In this document: in pieces, positions 1-7,222 of the stretch
Layout: every line of letters starts with the position of its first letter
Numbering within the stretch: position 1 is the first letter of the stretch
From: Sporolactobacillus pectinivorans
GTDB taxonomy: Bacteria; Bacillota; Bacilli; Bacillales; Sporolactobacillaceae
DNA: 9,132 nucleotides
Direction of reading: 5' to 3'
NCBI RefSeq assembly: GCF_002802965.1
Contig: NZ_NXGA01000001.1
Span: 2,458,339-2,467,470, forward strand
Position numbers and translations under genes: made by a program
Notes under the pieces: model-generated
Told to the model about the DNA's origin: nothing
What the model saw: the letters and a program-made list of their open reading frames with translations, nothing else
Database searches by the model: none

Positions 1-7
1 AAACTAA

Positions 8-1090
8 ATCAAGCTGAAAGATCACACTGATGCCAGTGCCAGGCTGAAAGAAACGGGGCACGAAGTCATCATTGTGTCTTCCGGTGCAGTCGCGGCAGGA
101 TATTGCGGTCTCGGTTATCCTTCCCGTCCCGTTACAATTGCGGGAAAACAGGCAGCGGCAGCTGTCGGGCAGGTGATGCTGCTGAACAATTACGCTAATG
201 CTTTCGGCAGGCACGGGCTGACGGTCGCACAGCTGCTTCTGGCACGTCAGGATTTTGAACGCCGTGAACAGATGAGCCACGCTTACTCAGCGCTTTCCGA
301 ACTGCTCAGGCGATCAGTAATTCCGATCATTAATGAGAATGATTCTGTCTCACTTGCGGAGTTAACGTTCGGTGATAATGACATGCTGTCCGCGCTGGTT
401 AGCGGCCTGGTTCACGCTGATTTTTTAGCTATTCTTACTGATGTCAACGGGTTATACGACAGGAACCCAGTCCTCTATCCGGACGCGAAACGTTATAATC
501 AGCTAGATGAACTGCCTGATGAATTTTTGAATGAAATAAGCAGCGTTTCCGGATCCAAGGTAGGTACAGGCGGCATGAGATCAAAACTGCGTGCAGCGAG
601 AACTGCCCTGTCACTGGGTGTCAGAACTTTTATCGGCAAAGGAACCGGCCCGGAAAAGCTACTGAAAATGATTGACGGTGACGGTGACGGGACATACATC
701 GGATCCGCTGATCTCAAACCATCTTTGAAAGTTACCAAACAGTGGATCGCGCTGCATTCACCGATTTCAGGAAAAATTGAAATCGACGACGGTGCTGTTC
801 ATGCGTTAATGGATGACGGAAAGAGCCTTCTGCCTGCAGGAGTAAAAAAAATAATCGGCCGTTTTTTAGCCGGGGAAGTGATTCAGATTATCGACAGAAA
901 CCATCATGTCCTCGGAAAAGGTCAGGTAAACTATTCCTCGCAACAGCTGAATGAAATCAAAAGCTTGCCAAGCAGCATGGCAATGAGCAGAGCGAACGGC
1001 GATCATCCCGAGGTCGTTCACCGGGATAATTGGGTTCCCTGGACCGCTCAGATTCAGCCCATTATATCTGAAAAGGAGAGAAAATCATGA
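8..1090 (+). CDS. proB: Glutamate 5-kinase, 5'-incomplete (possibly frameshifted)
   Basis: ATP-dependent glutamate 5-kinase, first step of proline synthesis from glutamate, cytoplasmic. Seen: an amino-acid-kinase domain with SSGAVAAG, PIINENDSVS, FGDNDMLSALVSG, TDVNGLYDRNP and GTGGMRSK, followed by a C-terminal PUA domain (about the last 100 residues, from WIALHSPISGK to the HRDNWV region). The only in-frame initiator-like codon near the left edge is GTG at 74, but this falls inside the family's VSSGAVAAG core. Family-like residues continue upstream to position 8 (KLKDH, LKETGHEV), so GTG74 is not the true start. The in-frame codon at 5-7 is TAA, where relatives still have about 25 more N-terminal residues. 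Either the gene carries a frameshift or stop here, or the sequence at this edge is faulty. The last 4 nt (ATGA) overlap proA, indicating translational coupling. The identification is certain; whether the gene is intact is not. Confidence 0.93.
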   Translation: MKLKDHTDASARLKETGHEVIIVSSGAVAAGYCGLGYPSRPVTIAGKQAAAAVGQVMLLNNYANAFGRHGLTVAQLLLARQDFERREQMSHAYSALSELLRRSVIPIINENDSVSLAELTFGDNDMLSALVSGLVHADFLAILTDVNGLYDRNPVLYPDAKRYNQLDELPDEFLNEISSVSGSKVGTGGMRSKLRAARTALSLGVRTFIGKGTGPEKLLKMIDGDGDGTYIGSADLKPSLKVTKQWIALHSPISGKIEIDDGAVHALMDDGKSLLPAGVKKIIGRFLAGEVIQIIDRNHHVLGKGQVNYSSQQLNEIKSLPSSMAMSRANGDHPEVVHRDNWVPWTAQIQPIISEKERKS

Positions 1091-2352
1091 ACCAGATTCT
1101 TGACTATAATGAACTGCTCCAAAAAGGTCAGAAAGCAAAGGAAGCGTCCAGAACACTCGCTGTCGCCACGTCTGAGCAAAAGACATTCGCTCTTCTTGCG
1201 CTATCGGATGCATTGCGGCAAAATGTCACAGAAATTATGGCAGCTAATAGGCGTGACGTAGAAGCAGCTAAAAGCAAGGGGACTTCGGACGCTCTGATTG
1301 ACAGACTGACGCTGACTAATGAACGGATTCATGCCATGACCGATGCACTGGCCGATCTGGCGGGTCTGCACGACCCGATTGGCGACCGCCTGAACGAATG
1401 GGATCGGCCAAATGGACTTCACATACACAAGGTCCGTGTCCCGCTTGGTGTTGTTGGCATGATTTATGAAGCCCGTCCCAATGTGACCATAGATGCCACC
1501 GGTCTTTGCCTGAAAACCGGCAACGCTGTTTTTCTGCGGGGAAGTGGATCTGCGATTGAATCGAACAGGACACTTGTCTCAGTTATCCGCCACGCACTCG
1601 AGAAAACTGAACTTCCTTCCGAAAGCGTGCAGCTATTGGAGGATGTCAGCCACGAAACGGCAAGCCATTTTTTTAAGCTGAATGAGTTGATCGACGTGCT
1701 GATCCCGCGCGGAAGCAAGCGTTTGATTCAAACTGTTGTCAGAGAAGCAAGTATTCCAGTTATTGAAACAGGCGCAGGGAACTGCCATCTTTTTATTGAC
1801 CGGACAGCAAATCCGAAAATGGCTATCAAGATTGCCCTGAATGCCAAAACCCAGCGCCCTTCTGTATGTAATGCCATCGAAACGGTCATTGTTGATGAAG
1901 AATGGTTTATTCTCCATGGGGATCAACTGATTCGCTCACTTTTGTCGGCAGACGTGGCATGCCGCATTGACCCGATGGTTGCTAACTTGTACCCGGATCT
2001 GCCGGTTGCCACGGAAGAAGACTGGCGGACAGAATATCTCGACAAAGTTATCGCAATAAAAATTGTTAAAGACGTTGATGAAGCGATTCGTCACATCAAC
2101 CATTATGGTACAAAACATTCAGAATCAATTATTTCAGAGACGGCTGCCCATGTTCATCGCTTCTTTCAATATGTTGATGCATCCACACTTTACCACAATG
2201 CGTCTACGCGTTTTACTGACGGTGAAGCTTTCGGGTTTGGTGCGGAGATCGGCATCAGCACGCAAAAACTTCACGCCAGAGGGCCAATGGGACTTGAAGC
2301 TTTAACTAGTATTAAATATTTAGTGGAAGGTACGGGACAGACCCGTCGATGA
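1087..2352 (+). CDS. proA: Gamma-glutamyl phosphate reductase (glutamate-5-semialdehyde dehydrogenase)
   Basis: NADPH-dependent reduction of glutamyl-5-phosphate to glutamate-5-semialdehyde, second step of proline synthesis. It acts with ProB, probably channelling the unstable intermediate. Seen: 421 residues, close to the usual length of about 415, with an aldehyde-dehydrogenase fold throughout. Recognisable blocks are VPLGVVGMIYEARPNVTIDA, LKTGNAVFLRGS, DVLIPRGS, PVIETGAGNCH, the catalytic-cysteine segment QRPSVCNAIETV (Cys261) and the C-terminal FGFGAEIGISTQKLHARGPM. The ATG overlaps the proB stop as ATGA. A good Shine-Dalgarno (AAAAGGAG) lies at 1071-1078 inside the end of proB, so the two genes are one operon. 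It is followed by a likely intrinsic terminator. No disruption is visible. Confidence 0.97.
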   Translation: MNQILDYNELLQKGQKAKEASRTLAVATSEQKTFALLALSDALRQNVTEIMAANRRDVEAAKSKGTSDALIDRLTLTNERIHAMTDALADLAGLHDPIGDRLNEWDRPNGLHIHKVRVPLGVVGMIYEARPNVTIDATGLCLKTGNAVFLRGSGSAIESNRTLVSVIRHALEKTELPSESVQLLEDVSHETASHFFKLNELIDVLIPRGSKRLIQTVVREASIPVIETGAGNCHLFIDRTANPKMAIKIALNAKTQRPSVCNAIETVIVDEEWFILHGDQLIRSLLSADVACRIDPMVANLYPDLPVATEEDWRTEYLDKVIAIKIVKDVDEAIRHINHYGTKHSESIISETAAHVHRFFQYVDASTLYHNASTRFTDGEAFGFGAEIGISTQKLHARGPMGLEALTSIKYLVEGTGQTRR

Positions 2353-2358
2353 ATGCTG

Positions 2359-2402
2359 TGAAAAAAAACAGACTGGTAAAATTCCAAGGCCACTGAAAAA
2401 CC
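2359..2402 (+). repeat. Left arm of a long imperfect inverted repeat (MITE-like)
   Basis: The arm starts just after the proA stop and contains GAAAAAAAACAGAC, then AAATTCC, then AGGCCACTGAAAAA. Its reverse complement matches 4119-4162 imperfectly, including TTTTTCAGT, GCCT and AATT blocks in the same order. Before the IS4 insertion the two arms would have been about 100 nt apart, enclosing the proA terminator hairpin. It could be a miniature inverted-repeat element, a remnant of another IS, or an elaborate bidirectional terminator between convergent operons. Aligned by eye only. Confidence 0.45.
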
Positions 2403-2414
2403 TATGATGGTAAG

Positions 2415-2462
2415 AAAAAGGAGCAGACATCTGTATACAGTAGATGCTTTGCTCTTTTATTT
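2415..2462 (+). terminator. Rho-independent terminator of proBA
   Basis: Sixty bases after the proA stop. GAGCA (2421-2425) pairs with TGCTC (2450-2454). An inner CATCT (2428-2432) pairs with AGATG (2442-2446). Flanking A-tract and T-tract (TTTTATTTT from 2455) complete the pattern. The stem has bulges, so strength is uncertain; position and T-tract support the call. Confidence 0.65.
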
Positions 2463-2467
2463 TCTAC

Positions 2468-2475
2468 ATATTGAT
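2468..2475. repeat. 8-bp target-site duplication, left copy (ATATTGAT)
   Basis: ATATTGAT directly abuts the left end of the IS4-family element and is repeated exactly at 4083-4090 next to the right end. Extending to 9 bp breaks the match, so the duplication is 8 bp. An intact duplication indicates insertion by transposition without much later decay. Confidence 0.88.
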
Positions 2476-2492
2476 CTGGACAGTCAAAAGTT
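2476..2492 (+). repeat. Left terminal inverted repeat of the IS4-family element
   Basis: CTGGACAGTCAAAAGTT. It matches the right terminal repeat at 15 of 17 positions, the two mismatches both being C/G changes within the CAGTC block. Confidence 0.88.
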
Positions 2493-2500
2493 TTAAACCA

Positions 2501-3931
2501 CTAAGAAATCAGTAACTCGTCATGTACCTCAGGTGTTTCCTGCTTTTCTTGAATTATTTGCGTTATGGTTAAATGCTGATTTTGTGCAAACCGTTGAAAA
2601 ATCGTCTGACGTAAATAGGCCATAATCGTTGCCTCTGAGGCTGCTCTCTTGGACGGTGTCCGTAAAAAACGAAAAGCTTTGTTTTGTCGTTTGTTTTCCT
2701 TGCGCAACGCAATCATTTGAAGTAGGCCCATTGCGATGCAACTGCACATCATAAAACCTTCGATGGCTTTGACGGTTTGACAAATTCGTTTTTGCACGTT
2801 TTCTTCGGTCACTTGATCCAACGGTTCGGCTTCATCCGATTTGCGATAACGGTTCAATTTGGGCATTGACCGACTCCAAAAATGATAGGTAAAAGCACCG
2901 AGTGACTGTTTCAGCGCGCGAAAAGTCGTTTCCGTGGTGAAGCGACGTGCGTATAGTCGGATGATGGTCTCCGGTTCCAGGGATGGATCCGTACTGACCA
3001 GAATGGATCGTCGTCCACCCATGACCACGAGCACAAAGCGCAGGTCTTGATACAGTCCCTGACCCCAAAGCAGATCCCGACAGAGATAGGATATCCTCTC
3101 TTCTTTGTCGTACAGCGACAGGCGGGTGGCCTGGAATTGATTCGCTTGCGTGTCAAACAACGTGTTCACTTTGAGACGGGTTCCTTTCTTTCGTGGACGT
3201 CCCCGGCCTCCAGTTTGAACGGGATGTTCATAAGCCACACAGGAAGTTTTGGCTTTGGTGACCAGATCCAATCGCGTGCGCTCTTCCTGATTCCGCTGAT
3301 TCAAACGACGGAGGGCAGGCACGGACAAGAAATAGCGATCGAGTAAAAACAACGCGCGCCCCAACACTCGAGCGGCTGAAAATCCTTGATCAATCATCTG
3401 CACGACATGGGAGCCCTGTGCTTCACCGTCATTTTCCCACTGGTGAATCGTCTGAATACCATCATGAAGACGAAGAGAGAGTGGCAGACAAAACGTTTTT
3501 CCGGCGTCTCCAATGAGAAGGCCAACGGATCCCCAGAGATGCCCAAAGATGAAGGCAGACTTGGACACATCCTCGGATTCCTGATACAGTTTCTTCACAC
3601 CGGGCATGAAGCGTGCTTCTTTCGCCTGTTTAACGCCGTCCCCAACAAGAATGACCGCTTCACCCTCCCGTCTGAGCGGTGCAACCTTGAGAACAACACG
3701 CAACCACTGGTGACGCAGCTCATCCAGAGACCAGGCGGAGGAACGGAAAAAATGAATCATGGATTCATACCCCTTCGGATGAAGCGCTAAGTCACGAATC
3801 ACAGAGGTGACACCGAGACAGTCGGAACGAATCATCAGACCGGTGATAATCACAACAAACCATTGAAACGCAGCGAATCTATGGAAACGGGAACGGAACA
3901 ACAGAAGTACGGAATCAATATATTTTAACAT
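2501..3931 (-). CDS. IS4-family DDE transposase, intact
   Basis: Cut-and-paste transposase of the enclosing IS. Seen, numbering from the ATG at 3931 (476 residues): a first catalytic Asp in ILVGDGVKQ (D98), a second in ALFLLDRYF (D198), and the IS4-type signature Y-x2-R-x3-E-x6-K in LYARRFTTETTFRALK, where Y327, R330, E334 and K341 fit exactly. A basic stretch GRGRPRKKGT lies between the second Asp and the YREK block, in the insertion region usual for this family. The start is uncertain: a TTG at 3943 is also in frame and would add four residues. ATG3931 has an AGGG that is too close, and TTG3943 has no visible Shine-Dalgarno, so expression may be intrinsically weak. The gene points the same way as the lut operon lying upstream of it, so lut read-through could reach it. 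Confidence 0.93.
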   Translation of the reverse strand: MLKYIDSVLLLFRSRFHRFAAFQWFVVIITGLMIRSDCLGVTSVIRDLALHPKGYESMIHFFRSSAWSLDELRHQWLRVVLKVAPLRREGEAVILVGDGVKQAKEARFMPGVKKLYQESEDVSKSAFIFGHLWGSVGLLIGDAGKTFCLPLSLRLHDGIQTIHQWENDGEAQGSHVVQMIDQGFSAARVLGRALFLLDRYFLSVPALRRLNQRNQEERTRLDLVTKAKTSCVAYEHPVQTGGRGRPRKKGTRLKVNTLFDTQANQFQATRLSLYDKEERISYLCRDLLWGQGLYQDLRFVLVVMGGRRSILVSTDPSLEPETIIRLYARRFTTETTFRALKQSLGAFTYHFWSRSMPKLNRYRKSDEAEPLDQVTEENVQKRICQTVKAIEGFMMCSCIAMGLLQMIALRKENKRQNKAFRFLRTPSKRAASEATIMAYLRQTIFQRFAQNQHLTITQIIQEKQETPEVHDELLIS

Positions 3932-3973
3932 GGCCCTAGTCAATCACACTGAGACAGGGTAAACTAGAAACAC

Positions 3974-4046
3974 GATAACCCTAGGTGATTTTTCTCCTCG
4001 CTTGTGGTAAAGAGAGGATACCATAAAATCCCATTTAGGGGTTATC
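3974..4046 (-). promoter_or_regulatory. Large hairpin upstream of the transposase gene
   Basis: GATAACCCTA (3974-3983) pairs with TAGGGGTTATC (4036-4046, one bulged G). Inside it GATTTT (3987-3992) pairs with AAAATC (4025-4030), and TCCTC (3995-3999) pairs with GAGGA (4014-4018). The hairpin lies between the right IS end and the transposase start, so transcripts entering from the lut side would have to pass it. On the + strand it is followed by a T-rich run (CTTTTGTTTATTTA), so it could also terminate transcripts leaving the IS rightward. Function is inferred from position. Confidence 0.55.
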
Positions 4047-4065
4047 CTTTTGTTTATTTACACAG

Positions 4066-4082
4066 AACTTTTCACTCTCCAG
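4066..4082 (-). repeat. Right terminal inverted repeat of the IS4-family element
   Basis: AACTTTTCACTCTCCAG on the + strand, the inverted counterpart of 2476-2492 with two mismatches. Confidence 0.88.
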
Positions 4083-4090
4083 ATATTGAT
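4083..4090. repeat. 8-bp target-site duplication, right copy (ATATTGAT)
   Basis: Exact copy of 2468-2475, immediately outside the right IS end. Confidence 0.88.
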
Positions 4091-4118
4091 GAAAACCGTC
4101 ATTAATTTAGAAAGCGTG

Positions 4119-4162
4119 ACTTTTTCAGTAGCCTCTGAAATTCCCGGTCTTTTTTATTTTCG
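4119..4162 (-). repeat. Right arm of the long imperfect inverted repeat (MITE-like)
   Basis: Contains ACTTTTTCAGTAGCCT, CTGAAATT and CGGTCTTTTTTATTTTC, the imperfect inverse of 2359-2402. It lies about 10 bp beyond the lutC stop on the - strand. A small local stem, TTTCAG (4123-4128) with CTGAAA (4135-4140) and a 6-nt loop, could contribute to ending lut transcription, but no T-run follows it in the lut direction. Confidence 0.45.
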
Positions 4163-4171
4163 ATTGACAGA

Positions 4172-4876
4172 TTAAAGATCATGAACGACAACATAGGCCA
4201 CTTTCACAGGTCCGTGCACACCGACTACAAGCCGCATCTCTATATCCGCACTGTTACTTGGTCCGGAAATGAAATTGATGTAATGAGAAAACTCACTGCC
4301 CTCAGTAACTTTTTGTTCCACCATTTGCATAGCCTGTGTAAGCCGAGGAACAATCAGGCTTTGTGGAACGATGACGATTGAAGTGATCGGCAAAAGGCTG
4401 ACACTTCTGGCCTTATCCTTATCATTGAAAAGCCCGGCCGTCGCCGATTCTGCAAGCATGACGTCGCAGATTGAAAGGCCAATGTTTGCTTGGGCGGCAC
4501 GTTCGATATTCTTGTGGCCTTCAGCCGTATCCCAAATAGAAACACTATTTTTATGAAGTACATCGACCAGGCCAAACTCAGAAAAGCGCTGATCTTTTGT
4601 TGCAATAACAGGTGCCCCGCCATATTCTGTGATCGCGTGGTCAAGCACATCGGCCAGATTACCAGCATCTGTTTCAAAAACTTTCGTATGAACGGACTCA
4701 CAGGCTTTTTTCATGACGTTAACAAGTTGATTCGTAGAAGTACCTTGATAGACTGCCCATTGCGGTTGATTGATCCATTCCGGAGTTTCAACCGGATCAC
4801 CACTTTTATGGTTTAACTTATGTGCAATTTTTTCAAGAAATGCTTCGCGATTCTCAATAGTACCACTCATTGCCAT
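4172..4876 (-). CDS. lutC: Lactate utilization protein LutC (LUD domain)
   Basis: Third component of the LutABC L-lactate oxidation system, needed together with LutA and LutB to convert lactate to pyruvate. Its exact biochemical role in the complex is not settled. Seen: 234 residues, one LUD (DUF162/YkgG) domain. Family blocks include [51 protein letters not shown] and the C-terminal [21 protein letters not shown]. The first ATG (4876) gives MAMSGTIEN. The ATG at 4870 gives MSGTIEN, which matches the family start as well and would overlap the lutB stop as ATGA. In either case it overlaps lutB, implying coupled translation. It is the last gene of the operon and converges on proA. Confidence 0.94.
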   Translation of the reverse strand: MAMSGTIENREAFLEKIAHKLNHKSGDPVETPEWINQPQWAVYQGTSTNQLVNVMKKACESVHTKVFETDAGNLADVLDHAITEYGGAPVIATKDQRFSEFGLVDVLHKNSVSIWDTAEGHKNIERAAQANIGLSICDVMLAESATAGLFNDKDKARSVSLLPITSIVIVPQSLIVPRLTQAMQMVEQKVTEGSEFSHYINFISGPSNSADIEMRLVVGVHGPVKVAYVVVHDL

Positions 4877-6327
4877 TCACTCGTTTCTTTGGTCTTGTTC
4901 TCGCTTTCAACTTCTTTATGTTTTTTAAACCATGCTCTGAAATTCTCACTGCTGGGCGCGGGAAGATCACGTCCATGTGTCCACGGCCTCATCGGGCCGG
5001 GTCCTTTTTCTATCGCTCCGTTGTCGACAAGCGGCTTCAAAAGGATAGGTGCCGTCTTCATTCCGACTTTGAACATAAAAGGGGAACTAGCCCCAATGCC
5101 AAACCCCTTCATCGCAATCTTCTCACCCACCGGCGGGTTTCCTCCGCCTTCAACATATTTCCTGCGATGCTTGATCAGCAGCTGGTGAAGCGGAATCTTC
5201 ACCGGACAGGCTTCCGTACAGGCTGCACAAAGGCTGGATGCATAAGGCAGTTTCCCGTATTCTTTATAGCCGCCTAAAATCGGAGACAGCACGGCACCGA
5301 TCGGGCCGGGATAAATCGATCCATAGGCATGGCCGCCAATATGGCGATAAACCGGACATACATTCAGGCAGGCTGCGCAGCGAATGCAATGCAGCGCAGG
5401 CTGAAATTCTGTCCCCAACGCATTGGAACGGCCTGCATCAACAATGACCAGATGAAAGTCTTTTGGACTGTCGACAGTGTCTAATTGTCCTCCCGGAGTT
5501 ATATCCGTGACATAGGTCGTCAGACGCTGTCCTACGGAACTTCGGCAGAGAAGAGTAACCAGTATGTCCAGCTCTTTCCAGCTTGGAACCAGCCTCTCCA
5601 TACCCATAACAGTAATTTGTGTTTCTGGAAAGGTTGTTACCATATTGGCATTGCCTTCATTGGTTACAAGACAAATACTTCCCGTGTCCGCAACCGCAAA
5701 ATTACAGCCGGTAATCCCGACATCAGCCTTAAGAAATTGGCTGCGCAAAGTTTTTCTCGCAAAACCAGCCAGCTCTTTTGGATCATCGCTACCAGTATAA
5801 CCGAGCTTTTTAAATGAATCACGAACCTGCTGCCTGTTTTTATGCACTGAGGGGACTACGATATGAGATGGCCTGTCTTTATCTACCTGCAAGATAAATT
5901 CGGCAAGATCTGTTTCTAGGACGTTGCACCCTTCTTCTTCAAGCGCCTCGTTCAGGCTGATTTCTTCTGTAACCATCGATTTTGCCTTGACAATATTCTT
6001 GGCCTTTTTATCTCTCACAACTTTTTTTATGTAGTCGCGGGCCTCTTCGGCAGTCTGAGCAAAATAAACATGACCACCACGTGCCGAGAAATTGTCGCTC
6101 AGCTGCTTCAGATAATAGTCTAAGTGATTCAGTGTAAATGATCGGATTTCTTCACCGGCATTCCGCCAGTTTTCCCAGTCACCCAGCGTTTCATCTCCTA
6201 CCGTCGCTCTTAATTTTTTGTCGCGGAGGCCGTCCTGGGCTGAAGATACAGCGTTGACCATGAAAGAGTTGTGAATGGCCTCATCCACACCTTCAAAGAA
6301 TGGTTGATTTCCTACTTTCATTGACAT
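4867..6327 (-). CDS. lutB: Lactate utilization iron-sulfur protein LutB
   Basis: Iron-sulfur subunit of LutABC, presumed to carry electrons from lactate oxidation. Seen: 486 residues, slightly longer than the usual approximately 476. An N-terminal LUD domain covers roughly residues 70-300 ([59 protein letters not shown]). A ferredoxin-like segment follows with [12 protein letters not shown] (Cys314, 317, 320, 324) and CAACTEACP (Cys367, 370, 374), the pattern for two 4Fe-4S clusters. The C-terminus ends in the family segment [18 protein letters not shown]. The start MSMKVG agrees with relatives, and a Shine-Dalgarno (AAGGAGGGGGGAG) precedes the ATG. It overlaps lutA by 35 nt and lutC by 10 nt, so the three are one tightly coupled operon. 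No missing ligand was noticed. Confidence 0.96.
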   Translation of the reverse strand: MSMKVGNQPFFEGVDEAIHNSFMVNAVSSAQDGLRDKKLRATVGDETLGDWENWRNAGEEIRSFTLNHLDYYLKQLSDNFSARGGHVYFAQTAEEARDYIKKVVRDKKAKNIVKAKSMVTEEISLNEALEEEGCNVLETDLAEFILQVDKDRPSHIVVPSVHKNRQQVRDSFKKLGYTGSDDPKELAGFARKTLRSQFLKADVGITGCNFAVADTGSICLVTNEGNANMVTTFPETQITVMGMERLVPSWKELDILVTLLCRSSVGQRLTTYVTDITPGGQLDTVDSPKDFHLVIVDAGRSNALGTEFQPALHCIRCAACLNVCPVYRHIGGHAYGSIYPGPIGAVLSPILGGYKEYGKLPYASSLCAACTEACPVKIPLHQLLIKHRRKYVEGGGNPPVGEKIAMKGFGIGASSPFMFKVGMKTAPILLKPLVDNGAIEKGPGPMRPWTHGRDLPAPSSENFRAWFKKHKEVESENKTKETSEWQ

Positions 6328-7063
6328 TGCTAGCTCCCCCCTCCTTCTGGTGACTGTTCAGGATCTGGGCAATATGTAACACCTTAATGTTTTTGCCTAA
6401 CCTGCTCATACGGCCTCCGATATTCATCAGGCAGCTTGCATCAGCCCCAACCAGAACATCTGCTTTTGTTTCTTCAATGTGACGGATTTTCTCGTCCACC
6501 ATCTGTTCAGAGATTGGAGACATTTTGACGGAGAAAGTACCCCCGAAACCGCAGCAATCGTAATTATTTGGCAACTTAACCAGTTCCAGTCCTTTGACAT
6601 GGTTCAGCAGTTTATAATGCGATTCTCTTTCTCCAAGAAGTCTGGTCATATGACAGGAAGTATGCAGCGTAGCCCTCGCATGGTATTCGGCACCAACATC
6701 TTCCACGCCAAGAACATTAACAATAAATTGCGTAAACTCATATGTTTTCTTTGCAATCGCCATGGCTTTTTCATGCCACTCCGAATTATCCGCGAAAAAA
6801 TCAGGGTATTCATGGAACATTGCAGCACATGAACCGGAGGGACAGACAATATAATCGGAATGCTCAAAAGCTCTGATCATCTGCTTGGCCGGACCTTTTG
6901 TATCTTTTGCATACCCACTGTTATATGCGGGTTGGCCGCAGCAAACCTGGCCTTCAGGTACATCAACATCACACCCCAGTCTCTCGAGGACTTCTGTGAC
7001 GTCCTTAAGCACATCAACATAAAACAGTTCACCAAGACATGTTGTAAACAATGATACTTTCAA
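6293..7063 (-). CDS. lutA: Lactate utilization protein LutA (CCG-domain oxidoreductase subunit)
   Basis: First gene of the lactate-utilization operon, related to the glycolate oxidase iron-sulfur subunit (GlpC/GlcF type). Seen: two cysteine-rich CCG domains, the first with [12 protein letters not shown] (C41-C42-G43 from the TTG start), the second with [12 protein letters not shown] (C170-C171-G172). Conserved [19 protein letters not shown] and CLMNIGGR lie between or after them. I choose TTG at 7063 as start. It yields MKVSLF, which matches the family N-terminus, and places the Shine-Dalgarno AAAGAGG (7073-7079) 9 nt upstream. The in-frame ATG at 7072 directly abuts that Shine-Dalgarno, leaving no spacing, and would add MNS. 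The C-terminus carries about 20 extra residues ([19 protein letters not shown]) compared with B. subtilis as I recall it, encoded in the overlap with lutB. Confidence 0.95.
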   Translation of the reverse strand: MKVSLFTTCLGELFYVDVLKDVTEVLERLGCDVDVPEGQVCCGQPAYNSGYAKDTKGPAKQMIRAFEHSDYIVCPSGSCAAMFHEYPDFFADNSEWHEKAMAIAKKTYEFTQFIVNVLGVEDVGAEYHARATLHTSCHMTRLLGERESHYKLLNHVKGLELVKLPNNYDCCGFGGTFSVKMSPISEQMVDEKIRHIEETKADVLVGADASCLMNIGGRMSRLGKNIKVLHIAQILNSHQKEGGASNVNESRKSTIL

Positions 7064-7072
7064 ACTGTTCAT

Positions 7073-7081
7073 CCTCTTTCC
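7073..7081 (-). promoter_or_regulatory. lutA ribosome-binding site that decides the start codon
   Basis: GGAAAGAGG on the - strand ends right at the ATG of 7072. It is 9 nt from TTG at 7063. Spacing and family homology both favour the TTG start. Confidence 0.7.
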
Positions 7082-7100
7082 AATCTATCTTTTCGTTTGT

Positions 7101-7163
7101 GCCTGCCGCATTTTTTATCGTGTAAATAAACAAAAAATGCTGATTTTTTTAAGCTCAGCAGGC
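7101..7163 (-). promoter_or_regulatory. Attenuator-like leader structure of the lut operon
   Basis: Read on the - strand. A terminator hairpin TGCTGA (7160-7155) with TCAGCA (7143-7138), 11-nt A-rich loop, is followed at once by TTTTTTGTTTATTT. Two competing helices use the same bases: GCCTGC (7163-7158) with GCAGGC (7106-7101), and GCATTTTTT (7140-7132) with AAAAAATGC (7116-7108). The terminator cannot coexist with either helix in full, the layout of terminator/antiterminator switches. It lies about 40 nt upstream of the lutA start and downstream of a good candidate promoter. It might instead be a relic terminator or an operator palindrome. No known riboswitch family was recognised. Confidence 0.5.
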
Positions 7164-7165
7164 AT
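7115..7165 (-). CDS. Possible leader peptide, 16 codons
   Basis: An ATG at 7165 opens MPAELKKISIFCLFTR and stops with TAA at 7117-7115. AAAGGA lies upstream but 13 nt away, longer than ideal. The frame runs exactly through the terminator-like hairpin and its T-run, so ribosome position could influence which structure forms. There is no marked codon repetition of one amino acid, so a classical amino-acid attenuation peptide is not indicated. This may be a chance frame. Confidence 0.2.
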   Translation of the reverse strand: MPAELKKISIFCLFTR

Positions 7166-7194
7166 ACGTAACAATTTATCCTTTCAATTATCAC

Positions 7195-7222
7195 ATTTTA
7201 TACATATTTAAAAAAAGTTCAA
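7195..7222 (-). promoter_or_regulatory. Candidate sigma-A promoter of lutABC
   Basis: On the - strand, -35 TTGAAC (7222-7217), 16-nt spacer, -10 TAAAAT (7200-7195) within TATAAAAT. Predicted transcription start near 7188 gives a leader of about 125 nt. It is the best match in the region. Confidence 0.55.

Larger units (their letters stand above)
2476..4082 (-). mobile_element. Complete IS4-family insertion sequence, 1607 bp
   Basis: Boundaries come from terminal inverted repeats: left end CTGGACAGTCAAAAGTT (2476-2492), right end read inward CTGGAGAGTGAAAAGTT (4082-4066), 15 of 17 identical. A perfect 8-bp direct repeat flanks both ends. One long transposase gene on the - strand fills the element, its stop 25 bp from the left tip. 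About 150 bp of non-coding sequence upstream of the transposase holds a large hairpin. All required parts are present and uninterrupted, so the element is plausibly active. I assign IS4 family from the transposase YREK motif and do not name a specific IS. Confidence 0.92.

Noticed and set aside
3386..3790. Open frame of 134 codons on the + strand inside the IS4 element
   Set aside because: It is antisense to the transposase, has no ribosome-binding site and resembles no protein; long shadow frames are common opposite transposase genes.
4870..5277. Long + strand frames opposite lutB and lutC
   Set aside because: The - strand frames are clear LutB and LutC with cluster cysteines and family motifs; the + frames are shadows.
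7117..7132. Possible catabolite-responsive (cre) site TGTAAATAAACA in the lut leader
   Set aside because: It lacks the central CG of the cre consensus, and the bases are better explained as part of the hairpin loop.
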